A stretch of 44,944 bases of DNA from the NCBI RefSeq assembly GCF_002864045.1, contig NZ_PJPV01000088.1, forward strand, positions 1-44,944. Reading direction: 5' to 3'. The notes under the pieces are model-generated. The model was not told where the DNA came from. It searched no databases and was given only the letters and a program-made list of their open reading frames with translations. Below are positions 16,491 through 25,650 of the stretch, in pieces (position 1 is the stretch's first letter; each line of letters opens with the position of its first letter). The translations under genes were made by a program, and so were the position numbers. The stretch comes from Endozoicomonas acroporae (GTDB lineage Bacteria; Pseudomonadota; Gammaproteobacteria; Pseudomonadales; Endozoicomonadaceae).

Positions 16491-17510
16491 TCAGCCATAA
16501 CGGCCAGTAATGTAGTCTTCAGTCTGTTTCTTGCGGGGGTTGGTGAACAGTCTGTCGGTGTCGCCATACTCAATCATCCGCCCCATATACATAAATGCGG
16601 TGTAATCCGACACCCGTGCCGCCTGCTGCATGTTATGGGTGACAATCACAATGGTAAATCTGGACTTCAACTCATTGATCAACTCTTCAATCTTCAAAGT
16701 GGAGATAGGGTCGAGTGCGGATGCAGGCTCATCCAGAAGCAATACTTCGGGTTCCACCGCAATGGTCCGGGCAATAACCAGACGCTGCTGCTGCCCACCG
16801 GACAGGCCCAGTGCGCTTTCATGGAGGCGATCCTTCACTTCATTCCAGAGCGCAGCCCCTTTCAGCGCCCACTCCACAACGTCATCCAGTACCCGCTTTT
16901 TATTGATGCCCTGAATTCTCAGGCCATAGGCAACATTTTCATAAATACTTTTTGGGAATGGGTTCGGCTTTTGGAACACCATCCCTACCCGACGACGAAG
17001 ATCAGCCACATTGACGGATTTCTCGTAGATATTTTGCTGCACACCGGAAGTATCCGTGAGCCGTATCTGCCCATCCACACGACAGCCATCCACCAGATCA
17101 TTCATCCGGTTCATACTGCGCAGCAGCGTGGATTTACCACAGCCCGAAGGTCCGATAAACGCTGTTACCCGCTGTTGCGGTATCTTCATGGAGATATCAA
17201 ACAGTGCCTGTTTTTCGCCATAGAACAGGTTCAGCCCAGACACCTCCATACTGGTCGTTTCAAGCTCAAGGTTCAGTACAGAACGACCACGCCCAAGGGA
17301 CTCAGGATTAACAGCGCCGTAAAATGCAGAGGGCGGTTCAGCACGACCATCAGCGGTAACACTGGCGTACTTCTCAGGGCTGTTTTCAGGATACGTTATG
17401 GCGGTTTTCACAGTAAGAGCCTCACTCAAAGTCTTGTTCAGGCTTTCATCCTTTTTTTCATCCCCTTCCGGCTTTCTATCGATGACGTTATAAAGCTCTT
17501 CCGCAGACAT
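16491..17510 (-). CDS. pstB: Phosphate import ATP-binding protein PstB
   Basis: ATPase subunit of the high-affinity phosphate importer. Walker [10 protein letters not shown] is near residues 119-127, with signature [19 protein letters not shown] and Walker [14 protein letters not shown]; the C-terminal [10 protein letters not shown] is the usual PstB ending. At 339 residues it is about 80 longer than E. coli PstB (257). The extra N-terminal region (residues 1-85) is hydrophilic and of unknown role. The start ATG 17510 has GAGGA about 8 bases upstream, so the long form is supported. It starts 5 bases after the pstA stop. Confidence 0.95.
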   Translation of the reverse strand: MSAEELYNVIDRKPEGDEKKDESLNKTLSEALTVKTAITYPENSPEKYASVTADGRAEPPSAFYGAVNPESLGRGRSVLNLELETTSMEVSGLNLFYGEKQALFDISMKIPQQRVTAFIGPSGCGKSTLLRSMNRMNDLVDGCRVDGQIRLTDTSGVQQNIYEKSVNVADLRRRVGMVFQKPNPFPKSIYENVAYGLRIQGINKKRVLDDVVEWALKGAALWNEVKDRLHESALGLSGGQQQRLVIARTIAVEPEVLLLDEPASALDPISTLKIEELINELKSRFTIVIVTHNMQQAARVSDYTAFMYMGRMIEYGDTDRLFTNPRKKQTEDYITGRYG

Positions 17511-17515
17511 CGTGT

Positions 17516-19210
17516 TCAGTCCTCAAGGCTCTTGTATTTTTCCCGTAACCGGTTGCGAATCGCAACGGCGGACAGATTCAGCACAGCAATAACCATCACC
17601 AGCAGCAACGCAGTGGCATACACCAGCGGCCTGGCGGCTTCCACGTTCGGGCTCTGGAAACCCACATCAAAAATATGAAAGCCCAGATGCATGAACTTCT
17701 GATCAAGATGCAGATAGGGGTAGTTGCCATCCAGCGGCAAGCTGGGAGCCAGCTTAACAACCCCCACCAGCATCAGTGGTGCTACTTCCCCTGCCGCACG
17801 GGCAACCGCCAGAATCAAACCGGTCATCATGGCCGGGCTGGCCATGGGCAGCACCACCCGCCACAACGTTTCCGCCTTGGTGGCACCGAGAGCCAGACTC
17901 CCTTCCCGAACGGAGCGGGGAATACGGGACAGCCCCTCTTCCGTGGCGACAATCACCACCGGCAGGGTCAACAGAGCCAGGGTGATGGATGCCCACAGCA
18001 GCCCCGGAGTACCAAAGGTGGGTGATGGCAGGGCTTCGGCAAAAAACAGATTATCGATTTTTGCCCCGGCAAAGTAGATGAAAAAACCAAGACCAAAAAC
18101 CCCGTAAACGATGGAGGGAACCCCCGCCAGGTTATTAACTGCCACCCGGATAGCCCGGGTCATCCAGCCCTGACTGGCGTACTCTCGCAGATAGACGGCA
18201 GCGATAACACCGAAAGGGGTCACCATAATGGACATCAGAATTACCATCATCACTGTGCCAAAGATGGCGGGGAAGACACCGCCTTCGGTATTGGCCTCCC
18301 TGGGATCATCAAGAATGAACTCACCGACCTTGTCAAAGTAGAAACCTATTTTATCGGTCAGTGACAGGGTATTGGGCTGATAGGCACGAACCACCTTACT
18401 GATTGGCTGTTCCAGGGTTTGACCCGCAACGGTTCTGGCCACAAAGCTGTCACGGTTGAACGCCCGGTAAAGATCGCCCAGCTGGGTTTCCAGTTGCTGA
18501 TATTCCTGATTCAGCTGTTTTCGCTCAGCCTGAATCTCTGCCTGACGGACAGGGTCCCTATCACCGCTCAGCTCCAGACGACGCTCGGCCAGTCGCAGCT
18601 GCTCTATTGCGGCGTTTATTGAGCCAATGTCGTGCTTTTCAATCTGGTAGATTGCCTGATAAATCGTGAGTGCCCGATCCAAACGCTCATTGAAAACGAT
18701 CCAGGCCGATTCACCACTGGCAACGGTGATACCATCTTCCTGAACAGACTCCAGGAAGCCGTAGAAATTGCCCCATTCACGACGCTCAAGCACCATGATG
18801 TCTTCAGGGTACTGCCGGTTACTCAGCCATTCATCGACGATCCAGACAAAGTCAGCACCACTCAGATCCCGATTGCCCTGCTTCAACAGATCACGGGTAT
18901 ATAGCTCCTGGCCGTTGACCACCTCAAGGCCGGACGACTCCAAACGAGCCGCAGGGACTTCTTCACTGTCAGTAATCTCTCCGGCAACCATTCGGACGGC
19001 CTGCCCCGGAGGCTGGTAATCGGCCACCATAATCTGGCCCGGCCAGAAGTGCCCCAGCCCGCGCACAGCGATCAACCCCAGCAGCCCGATCACCAGAACC
19101 AGACTGATGGCAACCGCACCGGCATTTAGCCAGACCCAGGGAGCACCGCTGTTAATCCATGCACCGACAGAGCGTTTTCCGGGGCTTTGAAGGGAATTAT
19201 TCATAGTCAT
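17516..19210 (-). CDS. pstA: Phosphate ABC transporter permease PstA
   Basis: Inner-membrane permease of 564 residues. After an N-terminal membrane segment (near 28-50) comes a large periplasmic domain (about residues 55-290) that includes a coiled-coil stretch ([10 protein letters not shown] to YRAFNRD), found in long PstA proteins of marine and pseudomonad bacteria but absent from E. coli PstA (about 296 residues). The C-terminal 260 residues hold the six-helix permease with the EAA-type loop [20 protein letters not shown]. The start ATGACTATG at 19210 has AGAGGA upstream. It lies 20 bases after pstC. Confidence 0.94.
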   Translation of the reverse strand: MTMNNSLQSPGKRSVGAWINSGAPWVWLNAGAVAISLVLVIGLLGLIAVRGLGHFWPGQIMVADYQPPGQAVRMVAGEITDSEEVPAARLESSGLEVVNGQELYTRDLLKQGNRDLSGADFVWIVDEWLSNRQYPEDIMVLERREWGNFYGFLESVQEDGITVASGESAWIVFNERLDRALTIYQAIYQIEKHDIGSINAAIEQLRLAERRLELSGDRDPVRQAEIQAERKQLNQEYQQLETQLGDLYRAFNRDSFVARTVAGQTLEQPISKVVRAYQPNTLSLTDKIGFYFDKVGEFILDDPREANTEGGVFPAIFGTVMMVILMSIMVTPFGVIAAVYLREYASQGWMTRAIRVAVNNLAGVPSIVYGVFGLGFFIYFAGAKIDNLFFAEALPSPTFGTPGLLWASITLALLTLPVVIVATEEGLSRIPRSVREGSLALGATKAETLWRVVLPMASPAMMTGLILAVARAAGEVAPLMLVGVVKLAPSLPLDGNYPYLHLDQKFMHLGFHIFDVGFQSPNVEAARPLVYATALLLVMVIAVLNLSAVAIRNRLREKYKSLED

Positions 19211-19230
19211 TTCTTATCCTCTTTCCCTTC

Positions 19231-21543
19231 TTAGAGCGAGCTGTATTTCTTACGAAGTCGATGACGCACCATCTCCGCCGCCGTGTTCACCACAAAGGTA
19301 AACAGGAACAGCACCAGGGCGGCCAGAAAGAGAATTCGGTAATGGCTACTGCCCACTTCAGACTCTGGCATTTCAACCGCAATATTGGCCGCCAGCGTCC
19401 GCATACCCTCAAAGATATTGGCATCCATAATGGGCGTATTCCCGGTGGCCATCAGCACGATCATGGTTTCACCTACTGCCCTTCCCATACCGATCATCAG
19501 CGCAGAGAAAATACCCGGGCTGGCGGTCAGAAGAACCACCCGGATCAGGGTCTGCCAGGGTGTTGCTCCCAGCGCCAGAGAACCATAGGTCAGGTGCCTG
19601 GGTACGCTGAATATCGCATCCTCCGCGATGGAAAATATGGTTGGAATAACGGCAAAACCCATGGCCAGTCCTACCACCAGGGCATTACGCTGGTCGTAGG
19701 GAATGCCCAGCTCGGTGGTCAACCAGGTGCGCATATCACCGTCAAACAGCCAGAGTTCCAGACTGGAACTGAGCGACATGGCCAGGGCACCACTGAGCAA
19801 CACCACGGGCACCAGCAATCCGGCCTGCATACCGTCAGGAATCCGGTGACGTATCGTTGCAGGCAAGCCATCCCAGGCAAAAGCAAACATCAGGATGCCC
19901 GCTGGCACAAAGAGCAACAGGGCAAAAATACCCACCAGCTGATTTTCAATCAGCGGGGCCAGCCAGAGCCCGGCAAGAAAACCAAGAATGACCGTAGGCA
20001 GAGCCTCCATCAGCTCGATCACCGGCTTTACCTTTCTGCGCATGCCCGGAGCCATAAAGTAGGCGGTGTAAATAGCCGCACAAATGGCCAGTGGCGCTGC
20101 CAGCAACATGGCGTAAAACGCCGCCTTGAGCGTCCCGAACGACAGTGGCATCAGGCTCAGCTTGGGCTCGAAATCATTGTTTGATGCCGAGGACTGCCAG
20201 ATGTAATCCGGCTGATGGTAAGACTCATACCAGACTTTACCCCACAGGGCAGACCAGGATATTTCCGGGTGCTCATTGTCGATTTTCAGGAATTGCGTCT
20301 CACCCTGGCTGGCCAGAATCAGATAATTGCCTCTTGGCGCTACGGCCATTTGATCTATTCGACCCGCAGCCAATGGCTCCACCAGCAGAGAACGGTTTGC
20401 CGTGGTGTAATACAGACCGACCTGCCCCTTCACATCCGACGCCAGAAAGCCCTTGCGCCGATGCTCCGGAACAATCTTGTCGATGGGATCATTGCCGAGG
20501 CTGAAAGAACGAATATTGTGCAAATTCAGACGGCCATCTTCACGAACCATAAACCACTGGGCGATATTGCCTTCTGAGTCACCCACCAGCAGGGACACCC
20601 CGCCCAAAAGAAACGTCATCGCGGTAACGTCTACTCCCTTAGCGGTCAGGTTGAGCGTCTCATGGATATAGGGACGGTCAATATCGCTGATATTGATCAC
20701 CGTCAGTTGATTGCTGCCACTGAGGACATAAAGCCAGGTTTGTTCCGGATCAATCAGCAACTGGCGGATATCCAGGCCACCCTGCGCAGAAAGTCCGCTG
20801 ATCACCGGCAGGGCGACGGACTGCTGCTCAACAGTGACGGACTCGGTTAAAAAATCCGCTTCCTTATGAACAACCTCCATCACCAGCTGGTTATTGCTGC
20901 TGGCAGCCATCAACAGCTTTTCCTCACCGTCACTGATGGCCAGTTGCGCAACCGGAGCCGAAAAGTCCTTGATGGCAAAGGGCTGCCGCTCATAGGGGTA
21001 GCTGACTTCCGGTGTGATCTTCCTGCGGTCATCTGGCCAGGTAATCCTATAGCCCTGATCGAACAGTATGACCTCACCGTTGGTAAGACCGGCCGCCATC
21101 AGATTGGAACCAGCAGCATCCCTGACCACCCTGACCACCTCACTGCCCGCAGGTATTGGCAGCAACTCATTCTGTAACCATTCACCGGTTTGGGAGGAGA
21201 AAAAACGCAGATTACCGGAAGCCTCTGATTGCATGGCCACTTCGGCCTGCTCTTCAACAGCGAGAAATATCGGTGCTTTTTTCGTAGCAACTGGCTCATC
21301 AACAAAAGTCAGGGCCGATGGGTATGAAGCAACCCGGGTAATCTCAGCGCGGTTAAATAGCGGCAGGACCTCATAGAGGAGGTAAAAGAAAATCAGAAGA
21401 ATCGCCACAATCACGCCAAGACCTCCGGAGGCAACCCCCCAACGGGCGAGACGGTCTTTCAAGAAGCGCAGGGAACGATATTTTTTTAGTGCCGGTGTAT
21501 TGAAATCAATACCCGGGCTGTTATCCATCGAATTTTGATACAT
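19231..21543 (-). CDS. pstC: Phosphate ABC transporter permease PstC
   Basis: Inner-membrane permease of 770 residues. A first membrane segment (GGLGVIVAILLIFFYLLYEV, near 40-59) is followed by about 400 residues of periplasmic domain with beta-propeller-like strands, then a standard PstC permease with the loop [22 protein letters not shown]. coli PstC is about 319 residues; long forms such as this occur in Pseudomonas and relatives. It heads the pstCAB-phoU operon and has a Pho box 45 bases upstream. ATG 21543 lacks a strong ribosome site; ATG at 21528 is an alternative. Confidence 0.93.
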   Translation of the reverse strand: MYQNSMDNSPGIDFNTPALKKYRSLRFLKDRLARWGVASGGLGVIVAILLIFFYLLYEVLPLFNRAEITRVASYPSALTFVDEPVATKKAPIFLAVEEQAEVAMQSEASGNLRFFSSQTGEWLQNELLPIPAGSEVVRVVRDAAGSNLMAAGLTNGEVILFDQGYRITWPDDRRKITPEVSYPYERQPFAIKDFSAPVAQLAISDGEEKLLMAASSNNQLVMEVVHKEADFLTESVTVEQQSVALPVISGLSAQGGLDIRQLLIDPEQTWLYVLSGSNQLTVINISDIDRPYIHETLNLTAKGVDVTAMTFLLGGVSLLVGDSEGNIAQWFMVREDGRLNLHNIRSFSLGNDPIDKIVPEHRRKGFLASDVKGQVGLYYTTANRSLLVEPLAAGRIDQMAVAPRGNYLILASQGETQFLKIDNEHPEISWSALWGKVWYESYHQPDYIWQSSASNNDFEPKLSLMPLSFGTLKAAFYAMLLAAPLAICAAIYTAYFMAPGMRRKVKPVIELMEALPTVILGFLAGLWLAPLIENQLVGIFALLLFVPAGILMFAFAWDGLPATIRHRIPDGMQAGLLVPVVLLSGALAMSLSSSLELWLFDGDMRTWLTTELGIPYDQRNALVVGLAMGFAVIPTIFSIAEDAIFSVPRHLTYGSLALGATPWQTLIRVVLLTASPGIFSALMIGMGRAVGETMIVLMATGNTPIMDANIFEGMRTLAANIAVEMPESEVGSSHYRILFLAALVLFLFTFVVNTAAEMVRHRLRKKYSSL

Positions 21544-21587
21544 GGCGCAAGTCTGATTAAATCATGCCCGTAACTTACAGAATCAAT

Positions 21588-21605
21588 ATGACAGTAATGT
21601 GACAC
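21588..21605 (-). promoter_or_regulatory. Pho box of the pstC operon
   Basis: On the minus strand the 18 bases GTGTCACATTACTGTCAT show two TGTCA cores 11 bp apart, matching the PhoB consensus CTGTCATAWAWCTGTCAT. It lies 45 bases before pstC, so the operon should be induced by PhoB when phosphate is scarce. Confidence 0.8.
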
Positions 21606-22097
21606 CGGGAAAAAATCATTGCCCGGACCGACAGATCATTGTAATTTAGTGGCTGCCAATGACGGCTGTAAGCCTGAATTGCCACGCTTACAGACCTGTT
21701 GAAAGTGCATCATGATCAGAGAAAATAACGATGTTACCCAGAAACCTGCTAACAATACCCGGTACTGACACCCAATCAGAACAATGCAGCTCTGCCCTTT
21801 CCATGATCCCTTCCCTGCATGCCCACCGACACCATCATCACCATTGAACGACTGATTCGACCCTGATCGAATACATTTACTTTTATCGCCTGAGCTTCTA
21901 GCCTCAATGTGTAATATATTAATTTACAACTAGAAAAAAGAGCTCAAGGCACAACCAACCAATGAATGCGACAGCTCCTGACGAGCTCTGCACTGATCTG
22001 CTATAGACTGATCTGTTATAGATCGTGCTTTGGATAATGCTGTGGATTGAAGTATCGCAAACCGCTTATAACTCAAAAGAACACAAACTGGATTATT
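21606..22097. other. Intergenic region between pstC and the antiporter gene
   Basis: No gene is supported here. It contains an imperfect nested palindrome at 21896-21935 (TTCTAG/CTAGAA outside, TGTAA/TTACA inside) and a 15-bp tandem repeat, CTGATCTGCTATAGA at 21993-22007 and the same with one change at 22008-22022. Either could be an operator for the plus-strand antiporter gene; both are speculative. Confidence 0.4.
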
Positions 22098-23417
22098 ATG
22101 AACGCTGTCATTTTGGCTGTTGCCATCATGCTGACCTTGAGTGTCTTGCGTGTAAACGTTGTACTTGCCCTTTTTATAGGGGCTACTGGTGGAGGTCTTG
22201 CCGGTGGACTGGGGTTTGATGCAACACTGTCCGCTTTTGCCGAAGGATTGGGGGGTGGTGCCAGCATCGCCATCAGCTACGGTATGCTGGGTGCCTTTGC
22301 CATGGCTATATCCGCATCCGGGATTCCCCAGTGGCTGGCCGATCGAATTATTCAGAGGGTAGCCCGGACCCACAAAACTGCTGGCCTGAGGATCTCGATC
22401 CTGGGAAGCATTCTGCTGATGGCCTCTGCCTCCCAGAATGTAGTCCCCGTCCATATCGCCTTTATTCCTATTCTGATCCCACCGCTACTGGGTGTTTTCA
22501 GCTCTTTACAGCTGGACCGCAGGGCGGTAGCAAGCACTCTGTCGTTTGGTCTGATCGCCACCTATATGCTGGTTCCCATTGGTTTCGGCAATATCTACCT
22601 GACCCAGATCCTGGCGGGCAACCTCAACGATAATGGCTTGAACATTGACCCTGACCTGATGCCATCGGCCATGGCTCTACCGGTACTGGGCATGTTTATT
22701 GGTCTGCTGGTGGCTGTGTTCTGGACTTACCGTAAGCCCCGCCACTACCACATTGCAGAGAGCGCCCTGAAAACCGCTAAGGAAGAGCAGCCATCCATGG
22801 AGCCAAAGGCCGTGCTGATTACCCTGGTATCCATTGCGGCGGCACTCGGCGTGCAACTGTTCACCGACTCCATGGCCATGGGTGCAGCCACAGGCTTTAT
22901 GATGATGATCCTCGGCGGCATTGTACACTGGCGGGAAGCGGATGATGTCTTTGCCCGGGGTGTAAGAATGATGGCCCTGTGTGGATTTATCATGATCTCT
23001 GCCTCTGGCTTTGCCGAAGTACTCAGGACAACCGGGGATATTCCTGTCCTGGTGGCCATGGTTGAAGAGCTGGTTTATGGCAGCAAGGCACTGGCCGCAT
23101 TTCTGATGCTGGCTGTTGGATTGATGATCACCATGGGCATTGGTTCTTCCTTCTCAACCATTCCCATTATTGCCACACTTTATGTCCCACTGGCGCTGGC
23201 CCTTGGCTTTTCACCTCTGGCAACCGCAGCGCTTGTTGGTGCATCCGGCGCGCTGGGTGATGCAGGCTCTCCAGCCTCCGACTCCACCATTGGCCCAACC
23301 GCCGGGCTGGATGTGGATGGCCAGCACGACCATATCCGTGACACCGTTATTCCAACGTTTATGCACTACAACATTCCCATGATCCTGTTTGCCTGGATCG
23401 CGGCGATGATCCTGTAG
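22098..23417 (+). CDS. NhaC/YuiF-like Na+/H+ antiporter or organic-ion transporter
   Basis: Inner-membrane protein of 439 residues with about eleven hydrophobic segments. It belongs to the NhaC-related Na+/H+ antiporter group whose member YuiF has been linked to amino-acid transport. Recognisable pieces are the N-terminal MNAVILAVAIMLTLSVLR, the Gly-rich LFIGATGGGLAGGLGFDA, and the conserved GASGALGDAGSPASDSTIGP near the C-terminus. The ion or substrate cannot be decided. ATG 22098 is preferred over the upstream TTG at 22047 because the extra 17 residues are hydrophilic and atypical. It lies between pstS and the pstC operon on the opposite strand, so the Pst genes form two transcription units. 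Confidence 0.85.
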   Translation: MNAVILAVAIMLTLSVLRVNVVLALFIGATGGGLAGGLGFDATLSAFAEGLGGGASIAISYGMLGAFAMAISASGIPQWLADRIIQRVARTHKTAGLRISILGSILLMASASQNVVPVHIAFIPILIPPLLGVFSSLQLDRRAVASTLSFGLIATYMLVPIGFGNIYLTQILAGNLNDNGLNIDPDLMPSAMALPVLGMFIGLLVAVFWTYRKPRHYHIAESALKTAKEEQPSMEPKAVLITLVSIAAALGVQLFTDSMAMGAATGFMMMILGGIVHWREADDVFARGVRMMALCGFIMISASGFAEVLRTTGDIPVLVAMVEELVYGSKALAAFLMLAVGLMITMGIGSSFSTIPIIATLYVPLALALGFSPLATAALVGASGALGDAGSPASDSTIGPTAGLDVDGQHDHIRDTVIPTFMHYNIPMILFAWIAAMIL

Positions 23418-23479
23418 TCAAGAATCAAGGCCAGTAAAGCCACTGAAGACAGTGGCTTTATCTCCACTCAGCAATCACA

Positions 23480-24502
23480 TTACTTGCTGGCAATCGTCGT
23501 ATTATCCAGTCCGAGCTTAGCCAGGTATTTATCAACCACCTTGCCTGGCAGTGGGATATAGCCATCCTTCACAACCACTTCCTGCCCCTGTTTCGAGAGC
23601 AGCAACTTAACAAATTCGCGCTCAAGGGGAGACAGTGGCTTGTTAGGCTGCTTGTTCACATACACGTACAGAAAACGTGACAGAGGATAGCTGCCATCAA
23701 CCGCATTCAGTGGCGTCGCCTCAACAAAAGACTGGCCTTCTTTCTTCGCCAGTGCAACGGTTCTCACACTGGAGGTTTTGTAACCAATACCGGAATAGCC
23801 AATACCGTTCAGCGATGCAGAAACCGACTGAACCACCGAGGCGGAACCTGGCTGCTCATTTACACTGTTTTTAAAGTCCCCCTTGCACAGAGCCTTCTTC
23901 TTGAAGTAGCCATAAGTGCCGGATACCGAGTTACGTCCGTACAGCTGCACAGAGCGGTTCTGCCAGGATCCACTCAGGCCAATATCACCCCAGGTCTTCA
24001 CTTCACTGTCTGCGCCACACTTGCGGGTTGACGAGAAAATCGCATCCACTTCGGCCATGGTCAGGCCTTTGATGGGATTATCTTTGTTAACAAAGACTGC
24101 CAGCGCATCAATCGCCACAGGAATGGCCGTTGGCTTGTAACCATGCCTTTTCTCAAATGCTTCCAGCTCCTTGTCCTTCATTTTCCGACTCATGGGTCCG
24201 AAGTTTGAGGTACTTTCGGTCAGAGCGGGAGGTGCAGTAGAAGAACCCGCCGCCTGAATCTGAACATTCACATTGGGATAAATACGCTTGAAATCTTCAG
24301 CCCAGAGCGTCATCAGATTTGCCAGCGTGTCTGAACCCACGGAGGACAGGTTACCGGACACGCCACTGGACTTACTGTACTTTGGCAGGGATGGATCCAG
24401 CTGGCTGGCCATGGCAGAACCACTGGCCAACGCCAGCGCTGCGGTAGCAGACACAGCCAGGACTCGCTTAAATGCCGTTACGTGTGTTGTTATTTTCATC
24501 AT
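23480..24502 (-). CDS. pstS: Phosphate-binding periplasmic protein PstS
   Basis: Periplasmic phosphate receptor of the Pst importer, 340 residues. The signal peptide is residues 1-32 ([22 protein letters not shown]). The mature protein has the type-2 periplasmic fold with [37 protein letters not shown] and [14 protein letters not shown], the Ser/Thr/Arg-bearing loops that hold phosphate. Two ATG codons are adjacent (24502 and 24499); GGAGAG upstream fits the second slightly better. The pstCAB-phoU operon lies beyond the antiporter gene; a Pho box 129 bases upstream links its control to PhoB. Confidence 0.93.
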   Translation of the reverse strand: MMKITTHVTAFKRVLAVSATAALALASGSAMASQLDPSLPKYSKSSGVSGNLSSVGSDTLANLMTLWAEDFKRIYPNVNVQIQAAGSSTAPPALTESTSNFGPMSRKMKDKELEAFEKRHGYKPTAIPVAIDALAVFVNKDNPIKGLTMAEVDAIFSSTRKCGADSEVKTWGDIGLSGSWQNRSVQLYGRNSVSGTYGYFKKKALCKGDFKNSVNEQPGSASVVQSVSASLNGIGYSGIGYKTSSVRTVALAKKEGQSFVEATPLNAVDGSYPLSRFLYVYVNKQPNKPLSPLEREFVKLLLSKQGQEVVVKDGYIPLPGKVVDKYLAKLGLDNTTIASK

Positions 24503-24580
24503 TTGCTCTCCAGGATTTACGCGCCCTGTTCGATTAACAGCACCTTCTCATCATTAAGGGCTATCAAAGGTTGATCTGAG

Positions 24581-24646
24581 GCGTGAGCCTCCTTGCTTGA
24601 CTTCCGGGAATCAAATATAGAGCTTGAATATGACAATTCTATGAAA
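24581..24646 (-). promoter_or_regulatory. pstS promoter region with Pho box
   Basis: On the minus strand TTTCA and TGTCA lie 11 bp apart (24642-24646 and 24631-24635), a Pho box with one change in the first core. The 65-bp block 24581-24645 is repeated at 30272-30336 with 62 of 65 bases identical, in the middle of the F-box gene array. The 266 bases between pstS and the toxin gene hold no other gene that I can support. Confidence 0.65.
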
Positions 24647-24768
24647 AGAAAAAGGGAAAAGAAAAAGGACACCCACTTTTTAAAAAGTGAAGAGAGCAAA
24701 CCGTGGCCGGGTCTTTCATTTTTTAAGAGGTTTAAGACGGTAGCTTTACGGGGAGCAGGAGGCGTTCC

Positions 24769-25200
24769 TCAGTCACTCCCAACTTGCTCCTTTACCAGCG
24801 TGGTGACGATGGATAAAGCCCCCAGCTTTTTGCGGCTTTCAAAGCTGTAGAGCGTTTGGGTGCCTTTGCTGGTGGCACGTCGGGCAATCAGACAATCAGA
24901 GAAATCCACTTTGGGAGTTTCGCTGTAATCCATAAGCGCGCTCTGCAGGGCACTCCAGTCTTCAAAAATGAACCGGGTGTTACTGGCGAGCTGTTTGAGA
25001 ACGGAGTGTATTTCTGCTTTGGTTAATTCAAAGACGGTTTCCAGCACCCACTCGGTTTCGGCCAGGACAATGTCTGAGAGGTAAACGGAGTCAGCAGAAT
25101 TAATGGTTTCAGCCGCCACTCTCGCTTGCCAGGGCGGGTTACGGGCATCGACCGGCGCTATCAGATAACGCAACAGCACATTTGTATCAACAGCAATCAT
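24769..25200 (-). CDS. PIN-domain toxin (VapC-type)
   Basis: A 143-residue PIN-domain ribonuclease, likely the toxin of a VapBC-type pair that cleaves RNA when the antitoxin is lost. Acidic active-site residues are visible: Asp5 in AVDTNVLLRY, Glu48 or Glu50 in VLAETEW, and Asp99 and Asp102 in KVDFSDCLIA. The fourth position, usually TFD, reads SFE (Glu121). ATG 25200 overlaps the antitoxin stop in ATGA. The toxin may be active; Glu at the last position is a conservative change. Confidence 0.85.
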   Translation of the reverse strand: MIAVDTNVLLRYLIAPVDARNPPWQARVAAETINSADSVYLSDIVLAETEWVLETVFELTKAEIHSVLKQLASNTRFIFEDWSALQSALMDYSETPKVDFSDCLIARRATSKGTQTLYSFESRKKLGALSIVTTLVKEQVGSD

Positions 25201-25445
25201 GATTCGCCCGCGAATTTTCTGGCGGTTTTGTTTTTGATGGCCTTCCTGGTGTCCTCTCGCGTTAGGTCTTGATGGGTATCACCAGGTAATTTGATGGTGC
25301 CAGAAAGGTCATCGGAGGTCATCTTTACCAAATGTGCCACACCATCGCGCTCGAAAACCTGTATAAAGTCGCCGGGTTTTAGCCCGAGCTTTTGGCAGAT
25401 ACTTTGAGGAATAGTCACTTGCCTTTTGGTCGTTAATTTATGCAC
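25197..25445 (-). CDS. AbrB/SpoVT-type antitoxin (VapB-like)
   Basis: An 82-residue DNA-binding antitoxin. The swapped-hairpin AbrB domain occupies residues 1-48 (TKRQVTIPQSICQKLGLKPGD), and the hydrophilic tail (about 50-82) should wrap the toxin. It is co-transcribed with the PIN toxin (4-bp overlap). A perfect palindrome 16 bases upstream of its start is the likely autoregulatory operator. Confidence 0.87.
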   Translation of the reverse strand: MHKLTTKRQVTIPQSICQKLGLKPGDFIQVFERDGVAHLVKMTSDDLSGTIKLPGDTHQDLTREDTRKAIKNKTARKFAGES

Positions 25446-25460
25446 GTCACACCTCTTTCT

Positions 25461-25486
25461 GTATTACTATATTGAAATAGTAATAC
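25461..25486. promoter_or_regulatory. Operator palindrome of the toxin-antitoxin operon
   Basis: GTATTACTAT (25461-25470) and ATAGTAATAC (25477-25486) are a perfect 10-bp inverted repeat around a 6-base spacer, 16 bases before the antitoxin start. AbrB-type antitoxins with their toxin typically bind such sites to repress their own operon. Confidence 0.75.
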
Positions 25487-25569
25487 TATCGTAGGCAAAG
25501 GTTGTACACAGGGCAAGAAAGGTTGTGGCTAAACTGCCAAAGCGGTTTTCGGTCAGCCTCCCAGACGAA

Positions 25570-25650
25570 CATTCCGATTGCTGTGAACTTTTGCCCGGCA
25601 ACCCCATCCAAGATATCTGAGTGGCAACCACCTGAAGATCACAATTCACA
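25570..25650 (+). repeat. Conserved leader of F-box gene 1
   Basis: The 81 bases before F-box gene 1 are nearly identical to 30359-30439 before gene 3, and share the block CCCGGCAACCCCATCCAAGA with 27880-27957 before gene 2; 32590-32671 before gene 4 is a diverged version. An in-frame TGA stands 15 bases before the ATG, so the leader is not translated with the gene. There is no strong ribosome site. It probably carries expression signals for the family. Confidence 0.6.

Noticed and set aside
24517..24699. 60-codon minus-strand open frame upstream of pstS
   Set aside because: It lies over the Pho box region; its partial copy near 30290 reflects duplication of the promoter DNA, not a conserved protein.
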